Under the pieces are notes generated by a model. That model was not told the origin of the DNA and searched no databases. It saw nothing but the letters and a program-made list of their open reading frames with translations. Of a stretch of DNA of 64,000 nucleotides, positions 18,979 through 27,430 are shown piece by piece. The DNA comes from Marinobacter confluentis (GTDB lineage: Bacteria; Pseudomonadota; Gammaproteobacteria; Pseudomonadales; Oleiphilaceae). The DNA is taken from contig NZ_SRPF01000003.1 in assembly GCF_004785685.1 (NCBI RefSeq), forward strand, positions 186,001-250,000, given 5' to 3'. Made by a program: the position numbers and the translations under genes. Positions within the stretch are counted from its first letter, which is position 1. Each line of letters begins with the position of its first letter.

Positions 18979-19736
18979 TAGGTCTGTTCGGTGCGCTTCT
19001 CCTTATCACCTCGGCGGTTATTCTTGGCGTATCACCCGATGTCTTTATCAACTCGGCGTCATTGCTCATTGTCGTTGGCGGCAGCCTTCTGGTGGTGCTG
19101 GCAAAATTCAGTTTCTATCAGTTTTTCGATGCTTTCCGCACGGCCGCCCGGGCGTTCAAATTCAAGCTGCCGGACATGATCAGCAGCATTGAAGAACTGG
19201 TGGAGGTTGCCCAGGTGGCCCGCAAGCAGGGCGTGCTGGGGCTCGAAGGCCGCGACGTGTCCAGCCGGTTTCTGGGCCAGGGCATACAGATGCTGGTGGA
19301 TGGCCACAATGCCGAAACCATCAGAAATCTGCTGAACAAAGAACGCCTGATGACTCTTGAACATAACCGCACTGGAGCCAAGGTCTTCACCGCGCTGGCG
19401 GATGTTGCCCCGGCAATGGGTATGATCGGCACACTCATCGGTCTGGTGCAGATGCTGTCGAATATGGAAGATCCCAAATCCATTGGTCCAGCGATGGCAG
19501 TCGCCCTGCTAACCACCCTTTACGGCGCCATGATTGCGACCATGATTGCCACGCCGATTGCCGACAAACTGTCCCTGCGCATGACCGAAGAGGCGCGTTT
19601 GCAGGCGCTCTACATTGATGCCCTGGCCGCGATTCAGGAAGGCACCAACCCCCGGATCATTGAACAGATGCTGTCCAGCTACCTTACTCCGAAACAGCGA
19701 CAGAAGCAGGAACAGACGGAAGAGGCAACGGGCTAA
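18960..19736 (+). CDS. pomA: Sodium-type flagellar motor stator protein PomA (MotA family)
   Basis: A 258-residue membrane protein with four transmembrane helices: two at the start (LIGLFGALLLITSAVILGV, SLLIVVGGSLLVVL) and two around residues 150-205. The block LADVAPAMGMIGTLIGLVQML is the family's conserved third helix. The length and the separation from any proton-type motA features match PomA of Na+-driven motors. The likely start is TTG at 18960, directly after AGGAGGAG. It is followed by pomB five bases on. Ion specificity is inferred from similarity. Confidence 0.87.
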   Translation: MDFATLIGLFGALLLITSAVILGVSPDVFINSASLLIVVGGSLLVVLAKFSFYQFFDAFRTAARAFKFKLPDMISSIEELVEVAQVARKQGVLGLEGRDVSSRFLGQGIQMLVDGHNAETIRNLLNKERLMTLEHNRTGAKVFTALADVAPAMGMIGTLIGLVQMLSNMEDPKSIGPAMAVALLTTLYGAMIATMIATPIADKLSLRMTEEARLQALYIDALAAIQEGTNPRIIEQMLSSYLTPKQRQKQEQTEEATG

Positions 19737-19741
19737 CGCGC

Positions 19742-20662
19742 ATGGACGACCTGCCGGAAGATGAAAAACCGGGCATCCCCGGCTGGGTGGTAACCTTTGC
19801 CGACCTGATGTCGCTGTTGATGTGCTTTTTTGTGCTGCTGCTGTCGTTTTCGGAAATTGACGCCCAGAAGTTCAAACAGATCGCCGGCGAACTCTCCAAG
19901 GCCTTTGGTGTGCAGCGGGAAGTCCCGGCCCTGGAGATTCCTCAGGGCACCAGCCCGATTTTTGACCGGTTTTCCCCCGCACCACCGGAGCCAACAGTGC
20001 TGGAACAGGTCCGCCAGACCACAACCACCGAAGACCCGAGGTTGGAAACTCTCAAAAGCCCGGAAGCATCCGCAGTGGCGGACGCCGTTCAGGAACAGAT
20101 GGACGAACGCGTTGACCGCATCCTGACGGTGCTGGAACCGGCAGTGGTAGACGGCCGCATCAACGTGTCACAGGAACAGGCCCGCATCATTATCCGCATT
20201 GAAGAAAAGGGTTCGTTCCCGTCAGCCTCCGCTGACGTCACCTATGAGTTTGAGGGGCTGCTGCTGGATATGGCGCCAATACTGGCGGACATGCCTGGCA
20301 ATATCACCATCGAAGGCCACACTGACGATCTGCCCATCAACACCAGTCAGTTCGCCAGCAACTGGAACCTGTCTGCGGCCCGCGCAGCGGCAGTGGCAAA
20401 CGTGCTTCTGGCACCGGAACAGCTTGGTGCCGAGCGCATCAGGGTCACCGGCATGGCCGATACCGAACCCAGGGTTCCAAACACTTCAACGGCCAACAGG
20501 GCCAAAAACCGCCGCGTAGAAATCATTATCGACCTGGCTGACGATATCGATGAAGAAGTCATCCGCCTGCGTGAGCTCATGGGCGCCAACCCTGTCGACG
20601 ACCAACCTTTTCTGGAACCCACCATTGAACCCGGCCCCGCTAGTGACGGCCTTGACAAGTAA
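19742..20662 (+). CDS. pomB: Flagellar motor stator protein PomB (MotB family)
   Basis: A 306-residue protein with one N-terminal membrane helix (VVTFADLMSLLMCFFVLLLSF) in which the Asp of ADLMSLL is the ion-binding residue. A linker of about 100 residues follows, then a C-terminal OmpA-like domain with ITIEGHTDDLPI and NRAKNRRVEI for peptidoglycan binding. Together with PomA it forms the stator ring around the flagellar rotor. A terminator-like hairpin lies about 27 bases after the stop. Confidence 0.88.
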   Translation: MDDLPEDEKPGIPGWVVTFADLMSLLMCFFVLLLSFSEIDAQKFKQIAGELSKAFGVQREVPALEIPQGTSPIFDRFSPAPPEPTVLEQVRQTTTTEDPRLETLKSPEASAVADAVQEQMDERVDRILTVLEPAVVDGRINVSQEQARIIIRIEEKGSFPSASADVTYEFEGLLLDMAPILADMPGNITIEGHTDDLPINTSQFASNWNLSAARAAAVANVLLAPEQLGAERIRVTGMADTEPRVPNTSTANRAKNRRVEIIIDLADDIDEEVIRLRELMGANPVDDQPFLEPTIEPGPASDGLDK

Positions 20663-20688
20663 CGCACCAAAATCAGTCATTAATGAGT

Positions 20689-20716
20689 AAGGCGCACTAT
20701 TTCTGTGCCTTTTTAT
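20689..20716 (+). terminator. Rho-independent terminator after pomAB
   Basis: A short stem, GCAC paired with GTGC and extended past a bulged C by AAGG with CTTT, closes a 7-base loop and runs into TTTTT. It lies between pomB and the sigma54-type promoter of the ammonium transporter. Confidence 0.65.
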
Positions 20717-20785
20717 CTCAAATTTCCCCCGCACGGCCTGCCTTAACCCTGCTTAGCTCCCGATGCATCTACATATGCATTATTT

Positions 20786-20801
20786 TGGAACATCTCTTGC
20801 T
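20786..20801 (+). promoter_or_regulatory. Sigma54 (RpoN) promoter candidate for the ammonium transporter
   Basis: TGGAACATCTCTTGCT fits the -24/-12 pattern TGGCACR-N4-TTGCW with exact spacing and only two mismatches, one of them in the TGGCAC half. It is 70 bases before the start. The palindrome ATGCATCTACATATGCAT sits just upstream (20763-20780), but too close to serve as a normal NtrC enhancer. Confidence 0.72.
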
Positions 20802-20871
20802 TTAACTGCCCTCTTTGAATGCATTGTCGCCCTAACGGCTACCCGTTAACCCATTCAGGAGAGATTATCCA

Positions 20872-22080
20872 GTGGATATCACCAGTGCAGTTCACACGTT
20901 GACCGAGAGCGCCAACACGCTGTTCATCCTCATCGGTGCCATTATGGTACTGGCCATGCATGCCGGTTTTGCCTTCCTCGAAGTCGGCACCGTGCGCCAC
21001 AAGAACCAGGTCAACGCCCTGGTGAAAATCATGACCGACTTTGGCGTATCCGCGGTGATGTATTTCTTCGTCGGTTACTACGTCGCCTACGGCAGCCACT
21101 TCATGACCGGCGCCAGCGAACTCACCGCCAGCAACGGCTATGAACTGGTCAAGTTCTTCTTTCTAATGACTTTTGCCGCAGCCATTCCCGCCATTGTCTC
21201 CGGCGGCGTGGCAGAACGCGCCCGCTTCTACCCCATGCTGATCGCCTCTGCGGTGATCGTAGGCCTGGTTTATCCCTTCTTCGAAGGCCTGATCTGGAAC
21301 GGCAACTATGGTTTCCAGGCCTGGCTCGAGAGCCAGTTTGGTGCATCCTTCCATGACTTCGCAGGCTCCGTTGTGGTGCACGCCGTTGGTGGCTGGATCG
21401 CACTTGCCGCCGTGCTGCTTCTGGGTGCGCGAAACGGTCGCTATCGTAACGGCCGGGTTGTCGCCTTCGCCCCCTCCAGCATCCCGTTTCTGGCCCTGGG
21501 CGCCTGGATTCTGACCGTTGGCTGGTTCGGCTTTAACGTCATGTCGGCCCAGACCATGGACGGCATCAGCGGCCTGGTGGCGGTGAACAGCCTGATGGCC
21601 ATGGTTGGCGGTGTTTTGATGGCGATGTTCGTTGGCCGCAAGGATCCGGGCTTTATTCACAACGGCCCGCTGGCCGGACTGGTGGCGGTATGCGCCGGCT
21701 CTGATCTGATGCACCCGGTGGGCGCACTGGTCACCGGGGGTATTGCCGGCGCCATTTTTGTCTTCCTGTTCGACTGGGCCCAGGACCGCATCGAGCGCCT
21801 GGACGACGTACTGGGCGTCTGGCCACTGCACGGCGTCTGCGGCGTCTGGGGTGCCATCGCCTGCGGTATCTTTGGCCAGGAAGCCTTTGGCGGTCTGGGC
21901 GGCGTCAGCCTGGTGTCGCAGATCATCGGTTCGGTTGCCGGGGTTGCCGTGGCCTTCATTGGCGGCCTGGTGGTTTACGGCGTCGTGAAAGCTGTATCCG
22001 GCATCCGTCTGACCGAGGAAGAAGAATTCAACGGTGCTGACCTGAGCATTCACCGCATTGGCGCCAACGCCACTGAGTAA
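20872..22080 (+). CDS. amt: Ammonium transporter (Amt family)
   Basis: A 402-residue channel with eleven predicted membrane helices. GAIMVLAMHAGFAFLEVGTV opens the protein; HDFAGSVVVHAVGGWIALAA holds one of the twin pore His residues, and PLHGVCGVWGAIACGIFG the other. It conducts ammonium/ammonia into the cytoplasm. The start is GTG at 20872 after AGGAGAG. A sigma54-type promoter upstream suits nitrogen control through NtrC, but no glnK gene accompanies it, unlike the usual glnK-amtB pair. A strong terminator hairpin follows. Confidence 0.92.
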   Translation: MDITSAVHTLTESANTLFILIGAIMVLAMHAGFAFLEVGTVRHKNQVNALVKIMTDFGVSAVMYFFVGYYVAYGSHFMTGASELTASNGYELVKFFFLMTFAAAIPAIVSGGVAERARFYPMLIASAVIVGLVYPFFEGLIWNGNYGFQAWLESQFGASFHDFAGSVVVHAVGGWIALAAVLLLGARNGRYRNGRVVAFAPSSIPFLALGAWILTVGWFGFNVMSAQTMDGISGLVAVNSLMAMVGGVLMAMFVGRKDPGFIHNGPLAGLVAVCAGSDLMHPVGALVTGGIAGAIFVFLFDWAQDRIERLDDVLGVWPLHGVCGVWGAIACGIFGQEAFGGLGGVSLVSQIIGSVAGVAVAFIGGLVVYGVVKAVSGIRLTEEEEFNGADLSIHRIGANATE

Positions 22081-22086
22081 GACCAG

Positions 22087-22118
22087 GCAGGGGCGCGTTC
22101 AGCGCCCCCTGCGTCTCT
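22087..22118 (+). terminator. Terminator hairpin after amt
   Basis: GCAGGGGCGC pairs with GCGCCCCCTGC (one bulged C) around a five-base loop, then GTCTCTCTCT follows. The stem is very stable and begins six bases after the stop codon; the tail is only moderately T-rich. Confidence 0.75.
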
Positions 22119-22152
22119 CTCTGCACCAGTTTGACGCACTGCGCCGCCGGCC

Positions 22153-22177
22153 TGACGCCAATTCATTGGCATCGTCA
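22153..22177. promoter_or_regulatory. Palindrome just upstream of the Anbu operon promoter
   Basis: GCCAAT (22157-22162) and ATTGGC (22165-22170) are inverted around TC, and TGAC/GTCA flank them with unequal spacing. It ends seven bases before the TTGACA hexamer, where an activator could bind. The bound protein is unknown. Confidence 0.5.
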
Positions 22178-22183
22178 ACGCTT

Positions 22184-22212
22184 TTGACAAACCTCATCCC
22201 GACTCCTTTACT
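22184..22212 (+). promoter_or_regulatory. Sigma70-type promoter candidate for the Anbu operon
   Basis: TTGACA at 22184 is a consensus -35 and TTTACT at 22207 a fair -10, with a 17-base spacer. It would leave a leader of about 130 bases before the first gene. The call is by pattern only. Confidence 0.5.
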
Positions 22213-22345
22213 GATAAAGGGCTAATTCCAGCCAGGCGGGAAGAACTGGCCCGCCGTTTGCTGCCTGCTCTTGGTAAAAACCCAACTATAAAACCGGCGA
22301 CCAGACACGGCGTTCCTGACGCCGCCCAGGGAGAAGTAGCTAACC

Positions 22346-23779
22346 ATGCTGATAAAAACTCCGGAGGAAGGCCTGTACGACGAACTGTTCGACCTGAACA
22401 ATCGCGTACGCCCCCACTACCGAACCCTTGAAAACTGGCTGATCAATTCCGATGAGGACCTGATCGCCGAAAAACGCCGGGAAGCCAATGTGCTGTTCCA
22501 GCGCCTGGGCATCACTTTTAACGTGTATGGTCAGGATGAGGGAACCGACAGACTGATTCCCTTTGACCTGATCCCCAGGGTTATCTCCGCCTCGGACTGG
22601 CAGAAGCTGCAGAGCGGCCTGCGCCAGCGGGTGAACGCACTTAACCGCTTCCTCCACGACATCTACCATAACTTTGACATTGTGAGAGCGGGCGTTATCA
22701 ACGCCGAGCAGGTGTTTGCCAATCCCCAGTACCAGCCCGGCATGCAGAACCTGAAGCTGCCCCGCAATCTGTATTCCCACATCGCCGGCATCGACCTGAT
22801 TCGCAACAACGACGGCGACTTTTACGTGCTGGAAGACAACCTCCGCTGCCCCAGTGGCGTGTCCTACATGCTGGAAAACCGCCGCATGATGATGCGTCTG
22901 TTCCCGGAACTGTTTGCGGAAGCGCCGGTGGCACCGGTAGACCATTACCCGGCTTTGCTTGGCGAGACCCTGCGGGCAGCATCACTCAAACCCAACCCGA
23001 CCGTGGTCATTCTCACACCCGGTCGTTTTAACAGTGCCTATTTTGAACATGCGTTCCTGGCGCGCCAGATGGGCGTGGAGCTGGTAGAAGGCGCCGACCT
23101 GTTCGTACGCAAGAACAAGGTGTTCATGAAGACCACCATTGGCCCTCAACAGGTTGACGTCATCTATCGCCGGATCGACGACGATTTCCTCGATCCGCTG
23201 GCCGGTAACCCACAGTCGATGCTGGGTGTGCCCGGCCTTTACGGCGCCTATCGCAGTGGCAATGTGGTGCTGGCCAATGCCATGGGTACCGGCGTAGCCG
23301 ACGACAAATCCATCTACCCCTACGTGCCGGATATGATCCGCTTCTACCTGAACGAGGAGCCGATTCTGAAAAACGTGCCAACCTGGCAATGCCGCCTGCC
23401 CAAGGACCTGAAATACGTGCTGGAACACCTGCCGGAACTGGTGGTGAAAGAAGCCCAGGGTGCCGGCGGCTATGGGATGCTGATAGGCCCACGGGCATCG
23501 AAAAAGGAAATCAGCCATTTCCGTGATCTGTTGAAGGCCAAGCCCCATCACTATATCGCCCAGCCCACGCTTAGCCTTTCTACCTGCCCCACCTTCGTGG
23601 ACGAGGGGATCGCACCCCGACACCTGGACCTGCGGCCATTTGTACTGAGCGGCAAGAAAGTCCAGATGGTGCCCGGCGGGCTGACGCGGGTCGCATTGAA
23701 GGAGGGTTCACTGGTGGTGAACTCGTCCCAGGGCGGCGGAACCAAAGACACCTGGGTGCTGGAGGACGACTTATGCTGA
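22346..23779 (+). CDS. Circularly permuted ATP-grasp type 2 family protein
   Basis: A 477-residue cytoplasmic enzyme of the COG2308 family. Typical blocks are IPFDLIPRVISASDWQKL, DLIRNNDGDFYVLEDNLRCPSGVSYM, NAMGTGVADDKSIYPYVPDM and LVVKEAQGAGGYGM. ATP-grasp enzymes activate a carboxylate with ATP and join it to an amine or thiol, so this member is predicted to ligate an amino acid or peptide; the substrate is unknown. It is the first gene of a four-gene operon and overlaps the alpha-E gene by seven bases. Confidence 0.9.
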   Translation: MLIKTPEEGLYDELFDLNNRVRPHYRTLENWLINSDEDLIAEKRREANVLFQRLGITFNVYGQDEGTDRLIPFDLIPRVISASDWQKLQSGLRQRVNALNRFLHDIYHNFDIVRAGVINAEQVFANPQYQPGMQNLKLPRNLYSHIAGIDLIRNNDGDFYVLEDNLRCPSGVSYMLENRRMMMRLFPELFAEAPVAPVDHYPALLGETLRAASLKPNPTVVILTPGRFNSAYFEHAFLARQMGVELVEGADLFVRKNKVFMKTTIGPQQVDVIYRRIDDDFLDPLAGNPQSMLGVPGLYGAYRSGNVVLANAMGTGVADDKSIYPYVPDMIRFYLNEEPILKNVPTWQCRLPKDLKYVLEHLPELVVKEAQGAGGYGMLIGPRASKKEISHFRDLLKAKPHHYIAQPTLSLSTCPTFVDEGIAPRHLDLRPFVLSGKKVQMVPGGLTRVALKEGSLVVNSSQGGGTKDTWVLEDDLC

Positions 23780-24711
23780 GCCGCGACGCCGCCAGCCTGT
23801 TCTGGATGGCCCGTTACCTTGAGCGCGCCGAGTCCCAGGCCCGCCTGCTGGACATCAGCCTGACCATGGCACTGATCGATGTTCCGGAAGACCGGGAAGA
23901 GCAACTATCCGTGCCTCTGCTGGTCACCGGCACTGCCGAGGAATTCAAGGAACTCTATGGCGATGTCACGCCCCAGAATCTGATCGATTTCATGCTGCTG
24001 GATGACCGCCATCCCGCCAGCGTATTCAACATCATTCAAAGTGCCAGGGATAACGCGCTCCATGTTCGGGGCAACCTGTCGGCGGACGTCTGGGACAGCA
24101 TTAACCTGTCATACATTGAAATGAAGGAGCTGCGCAAAACCGGCGTGACCGAATCCAATGCCAGCCAGATCTTCGACTGGACCCGCGCCCGCTCCCACAT
24201 CTTCCGGGGTGCCGCATACGGTACGCTGCTGCGAACCGACGCCTTCCATTTCATGCGTCTGGGCACCTTTATCGAAAGGGCGGACACAACAGCCAGGGTT
24301 CTGGATATCCGCCATAAAATGGCCAGCGCCTCCCAGGACGAACACGCCACCCGCTCCTTCTTCGAGTGGACGGCGCTGCTGCATTCACTGGCAGCATTCG
24401 AAGCCTACCAGCAGATCTATGGCCACAACATTCTGCCGCTGAACGTGGCCGAGCTGTTGATACTGGAGCTGGACGTGCCCCGTTCGCTTCACGCCTGCCT
24501 GCATGAAATCGTGGCGCTGCTGGAACTGGTTGAAAGCGGCGATGCCCGCAAAGCCAGGCGAATGGCCAACAGCCTGTACGCCAATATCCACTTCGGCGAT
24601 CGGGATTACATCGCGGAGCGCGGCCTGCACGAATATCTGACCGATTTTCTCGAGCGGATTCAGGCCATTTCAGGACAGATCCAGAAAGACTATATGGGGT
24701 GGCAGGTATGA
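23773..24711 (+). CDS. Alpha-E domain protein (COG2307)
   Basis: A 312-residue, almost entirely helical protein. LSRDAASLFWMARYLERAES at the N-terminus and FMRLGTFIERADTTARVLDI in the middle show the repeated W/R-Y-x-E-R-A pattern that names the domain. The biochemical function is unknown. It almost always occurs with the permuted ATP-grasp and transglutaminase proteins, as here, and may serve as scaffold or accessory for the ligase. It overlaps its upstream neighbour by seven bases and its downstream neighbour by four (ATGA). Confidence 0.88.
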   Translation: MLSRDAASLFWMARYLERAESQARLLDISLTMALIDVPEDREEQLSVPLLVTGTAEEFKELYGDVTPQNLIDFMLLDDRHPASVFNIIQSARDNALHVRGNLSADVWDSINLSYIEMKELRKTGVTESNASQIFDWTRARSHIFRGAAYGTLLRTDAFHFMRLGTFIERADTTARVLDIRHKMASASQDEHATRSFFEWTALLHSLAAFEAYQQIYGHNILPLNVAELLILELDVPRSLHACLHEIVALLELVESGDARKARRMANSLYANIHFGDRDYIAERGLHEYLTDFLERIQAISGQIQKDYMGWQV

Positions 24712-25505
24712 AACTGAAGATTCGCCACGACACAACCTACACCTACGAAGAACCTACGCAGACCAGCATCCAGTATCTGCGGCTGACCCCGCGCAATACG
24801 CCCCAACAGCGAATTCTGTCCTGGAACCTGCGTACACCGGGCGATACCAGCATGATGACTGACGGCTTCGGCAACCAGGTTACAGTGATGACCATGGACA
24901 AGCCCGTGACCGAAATTACCCTGACCGCAGAGGGCGTAGTGGACCTGACCGGCAAACCCCTGACCAAGGATGACTCCCCGTTTCCACCAGAAGTTTTCCT
25001 GCGGCCGACACTGCTGACCGAAGCCAACAAACCCATCAAGCAGTTTGCCAAGCAGTTTTCGGCCAACAAGCGCAGTCTGGTGCGGATGATGAACCGGATT
25101 CTGGAGCGTATCGAGTTCATGCCGGGCGCCACCACCGTCACCCACACAGCGGCCGAAGCCTTTGATCAGAAACGGGGCGTCTGCCAGGACCACACCCATG
25201 TGTTTATCGCCTGCTGCCGCTATATTGGTGTACCCGTGCGTTACGTCAGCGGTTACATCCACACCAATAGCGAAGACCACCTGGCTACTCACGCCTGGGC
25301 GGAAGTCTGGCTGGGCCGAAACTGGCACACGTTTGATGTGGTGAACCTGCTGAACGTGGCCGAAAGCCATATCAAGCTGGCCACCGGGCTGGATTACCTG
25401 GACGCAGCGCCGGTGCGAGGAATGCGCAGTGGCGGTGGCACAGAGCGGCTTCACACCAAAGCCTGGGTGACCCTGGCGGGAGAAAAGGCCGGGGAAAATC
25501 AATAA
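24708..25505 (+). CDS. Transglutaminase-like cysteine peptidase family protein
   Basis: A 265-residue protein. An N-terminal beta-rich region (RHDTTYTYEEPTQTSIQYLR) precedes a transglutaminase core with the catalytic Cys in KRGVCQDHTHVFIACCRY, His in LATHAWAEVWLG and Asp in WHTFDVVN, so the Cys-His-Asp triad is complete. It could act as protease, amidase or transferase on peptide products of the neighbouring ATP-grasp enzyme. The start ATG overlaps the previous stop; Anbu follows 71 bases later. Confidence 0.88.
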   Translation: MKLKIRHDTTYTYEEPTQTSIQYLRLTPRNTPQQRILSWNLRTPGDTSMMTDGFGNQVTVMTMDKPVTEITLTAEGVVDLTGKPLTKDDSPFPPEVFLRPTLLTEANKPIKQFAKQFSANKRSLVRMMNRILERIEFMPGATTVTHTAAEAFDQKRGVCQDHTHVFIACCRYIGVPVRYVSGYIHTNSEDHLATHAWAEVWLGRNWHTFDVVNLLNVAESHIKLATGLDYLDAAPVRGMRSGGGTERLHTKAWVTLAGEKAGENQ

Positions 25506-25576
25506 AACACAACATGCTTTCTGCGAAAAACCCGGTAAACTGACGCCGTTCAGTCTGTTCCCGAGGAAACCCGCTT

Positions 25577-26302
25577 ATGACCTATTGTGTGGCGATGCGT
25601 CTGGCCAATGGCCTTGTGTTCGCGTCCGACTCCCGCACCAACGCCGGCTTTGACCAGATTTCCACCTTCCGCAAGATGCATGTCTTCGATCAGGAAGGCG
25701 AGCGGGAACTGGTCATTCTGTCCGCCGGTAACCTGGCCACCAGCCAGAGCGTAATCAGCCTGCTGGAAAAGCGATGCGGCACCGAGGAGCTGAACCTGCT
25801 GAACGCACCCTCCATGTTCGAGGCAGCGGAGCTGGTCGGGCAGACCATGCGGGAAGTGATTCGCCGGGATAACCCGGACGGCAAGATCAGCCACGTGGAT
25901 TTCAGCTGTTCCATGATCCTGGGCGGGCAGATTCGCGGCGAGAATCCGCGCCTGTTCAACATCTACGCGGAAGGCAACTTTATCGAAGCCACCCGGGAAA
26001 CGCCCTATTTCCAGATTGGTGAATCCAAGTATGGAAAACCGATTCTGGACCGGATCATGAAGTTTGATACCGACCTTGATCGCGCCTATGAGTGCGCCCT
26101 GATTTCCTTTGACTCCACCATGAAGAGCAATCTGTCTGTCGGCATGCCATTGGATGTCGCTATTTACCGCAACGATGAACTCAAGCCCTGCTTTATCGAA
26201 CAGGTTGATGAGCACAACGATTACTTCCATCAGCTTCGCACCAAGTGGCACAAGGGCATACAGTCACTTTTCAACGATCTGGTCCCGCCGAACATTCGCT
26301 GA
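25577..26302 (+). CDS. Anbu, proteasome-like N-terminal nucleophile protease
   Basis: A 241-residue Ntn-hydrolase. Removal of Met would expose Thr1 (MTYCVAMRLANGLVFASDSR), with Asp17 and the Lys of TFRKMHVF at about 32 completing the proteasome-type active site. Anbu is the ancestral beta subunit that assembles into open spiral or ring structures without regulatory caps; its substrates are not settled. It closes the operon of ATP-grasp, alpha-E and transglutaminase genes, the standard Anbu neighbourhood. A hairpin follows directly at the stop codon. Confidence 0.9.
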   Translation: MTYCVAMRLANGLVFASDSRTNAGFDQISTFRKMHVFDQEGERELVILSAGNLATSQSVISLLEKRCGTEELNLLNAPSMFEAAELVGQTMREVIRRDNPDGKISHVDFSCSMILGGQIRGENPRLFNIYAEGNFIEATRETPYFQIGESKYGKPILDRIMKFDTDLDRAYECALISFDSTMKSNLSVGMPLDVAIYRNDELKPCFIEQVDEHNDYFHQLRTKWHKGIQSLFNDLVPPNIR

Positions 26303-26325
26303 ACACTCGCCGAGGCGAGCGGTTC
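26301..26325. terminator. Hairpin between convergent Anbu and lipocalin-like genes
   Basis: CTCGCC and GGCGAG pair around GA, extended by GAAC/GTTC. It spans the gap between two convergent stops and may end transcription from both sides, although no long T-run is present. Confidence 0.55.
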
Positions 26326-27430
26326 ATTTACTGTAGCCGGTCAGTTCCATATAGCCCACCCCCGTGTGGGAGCCTTCCACGGTGACCGGGCTTTCCCAGT
26401 AAGGGTAAAGCCCGGCATTCCAGTACTGGCCCTCGGGCGCAACAACCTCTATATCCAGCTCCGCGTCCGGAATCTGCAATCGGAAACGCTCTGGTACGCG
26501 GCCGGTTTCAGACTCTCGCCAGCCCTCGCCGGACAGCTCGATCTGATCAGGCCCCAGTGAGGTGGCGGTGCCATCCGGCGCGATCCAGGTACCGGAGCGG
26601 AAATCGCGTCCACCTTCGTCTTCCCTCAAACGGAACGCCATCAGCTTGTGGCCATCGTCCAGATGCAGGGCAAACCAGTCCCAGCCCTGCTGGCCGGTTT
26701 TCAGAAGCTGGCTGCTCCATTCCCGGTCAAACCAGCCCTTGCCCCGAACCTGATGGGTGGTGCCATCCATCGTCACGGTGCCGCTGATGTCCAGGTCGGT
26801 CAGGCTGAAGTACATGGAACCCTGGCCGTCGAAAGACTTGGCACTGAAACCGTTATCGCCGTGGGCCACGCGCTCACTGGTATTGGCCAGTTGCAGGTCA
26901 TAACCCCAGCCGTCTGCTTCCACGGTAAGGCGCCAGGGTTCACCGGTGGAAGGCTCCGACAGCAACCAGTCATCCAGCCACACCTGCAGGGGCGCAAACG
27001 TGGCACCTGCGTGGCCCACATCGCCCCGCGCCAACCGTTCGGCAAACTGGTGCTGGCCGTCAAAGGAAACCGCCGCGTGGGCCATCCAGGCGGCCTCGAG
27101 TGGCCAGTTTTCCGGTGGCGGTGCCACTGCATCCGCAGGCCTTGGCTTGATCGCCTGGCGGAACTGGGTCCATTGCAGGCCGAGGGGTTCACCTTCTGCC
27201 GTCTCCAGATTGGCGGTCAGATACCACCACTCGATGCGGTGCTGGGGGTGGGGGCCAAAATCCCCGGGAAAAGTCAGCGGGTCGCCCGGACCCGGCTGCA
27301 GGAATTCGTCGTCGCTTGTGTTATCCACCGACGCCGCCAGGCCGGCAAAACCCTGATTTCCTGAGAGCTCGGAGCAAGCCGCTAGCATCAGGGTGATGAC
27401 CAGCAGCATCAGAGTCCGGATTTTACTCAT
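26324..27430 (-). CDS. Lipocalin-like (AttH/CrtC domain) lipoprotein
   Basis: A 368-residue protein with a lipoprotein signal (LVITLMLAAC, lipobox LAAC). It shows the AttH/hydroxyneurosporene-synthase type pattern: HRIEWWYLTANLETAEG near residue 65, FAPLQVWLDDWLL, VRGKGWFDREWSSQLL and the later GWDWFALHLDDGHKLM. Proteins of this kind accompany an FtsX-like permease and ABC ATPase, as here. Whether it binds a lipid or modifies one is not known. It starts inside the end of the permease gene (ATGA overlap). Confidence 0.83.
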   Translation of the reverse strand: MSKIRTLMLLVITLMLAACSELSGNQGFAGLAASVDNTSDDEFLQPGPGDPLTFPGDFGPHPQHRIEWWYLTANLETAEGEPLGLQWTQFRQAIKPRPADAVAPPPENWPLEAAWMAHAAVSFDGQHQFAERLARGDVGHAGATFAPLQVWLDDWLLSEPSTGEPWRLTVEADGWGYDLQLANTSERVAHGDNGFSAKSFDGQGSMYFSLTDLDISGTVTMDGTTHQVRGKGWFDREWSSQLLKTGQQGWDWFALHLDDGHKLMAFRLREDEGGRDFRSGTWIAPDGTATSLGPDQIELSGEGWRESETGRVPERFRLQIPDAELDIEVVAPEGQYWNAGLYPYWESPVTVEGSHTGVGYMELTGYSK

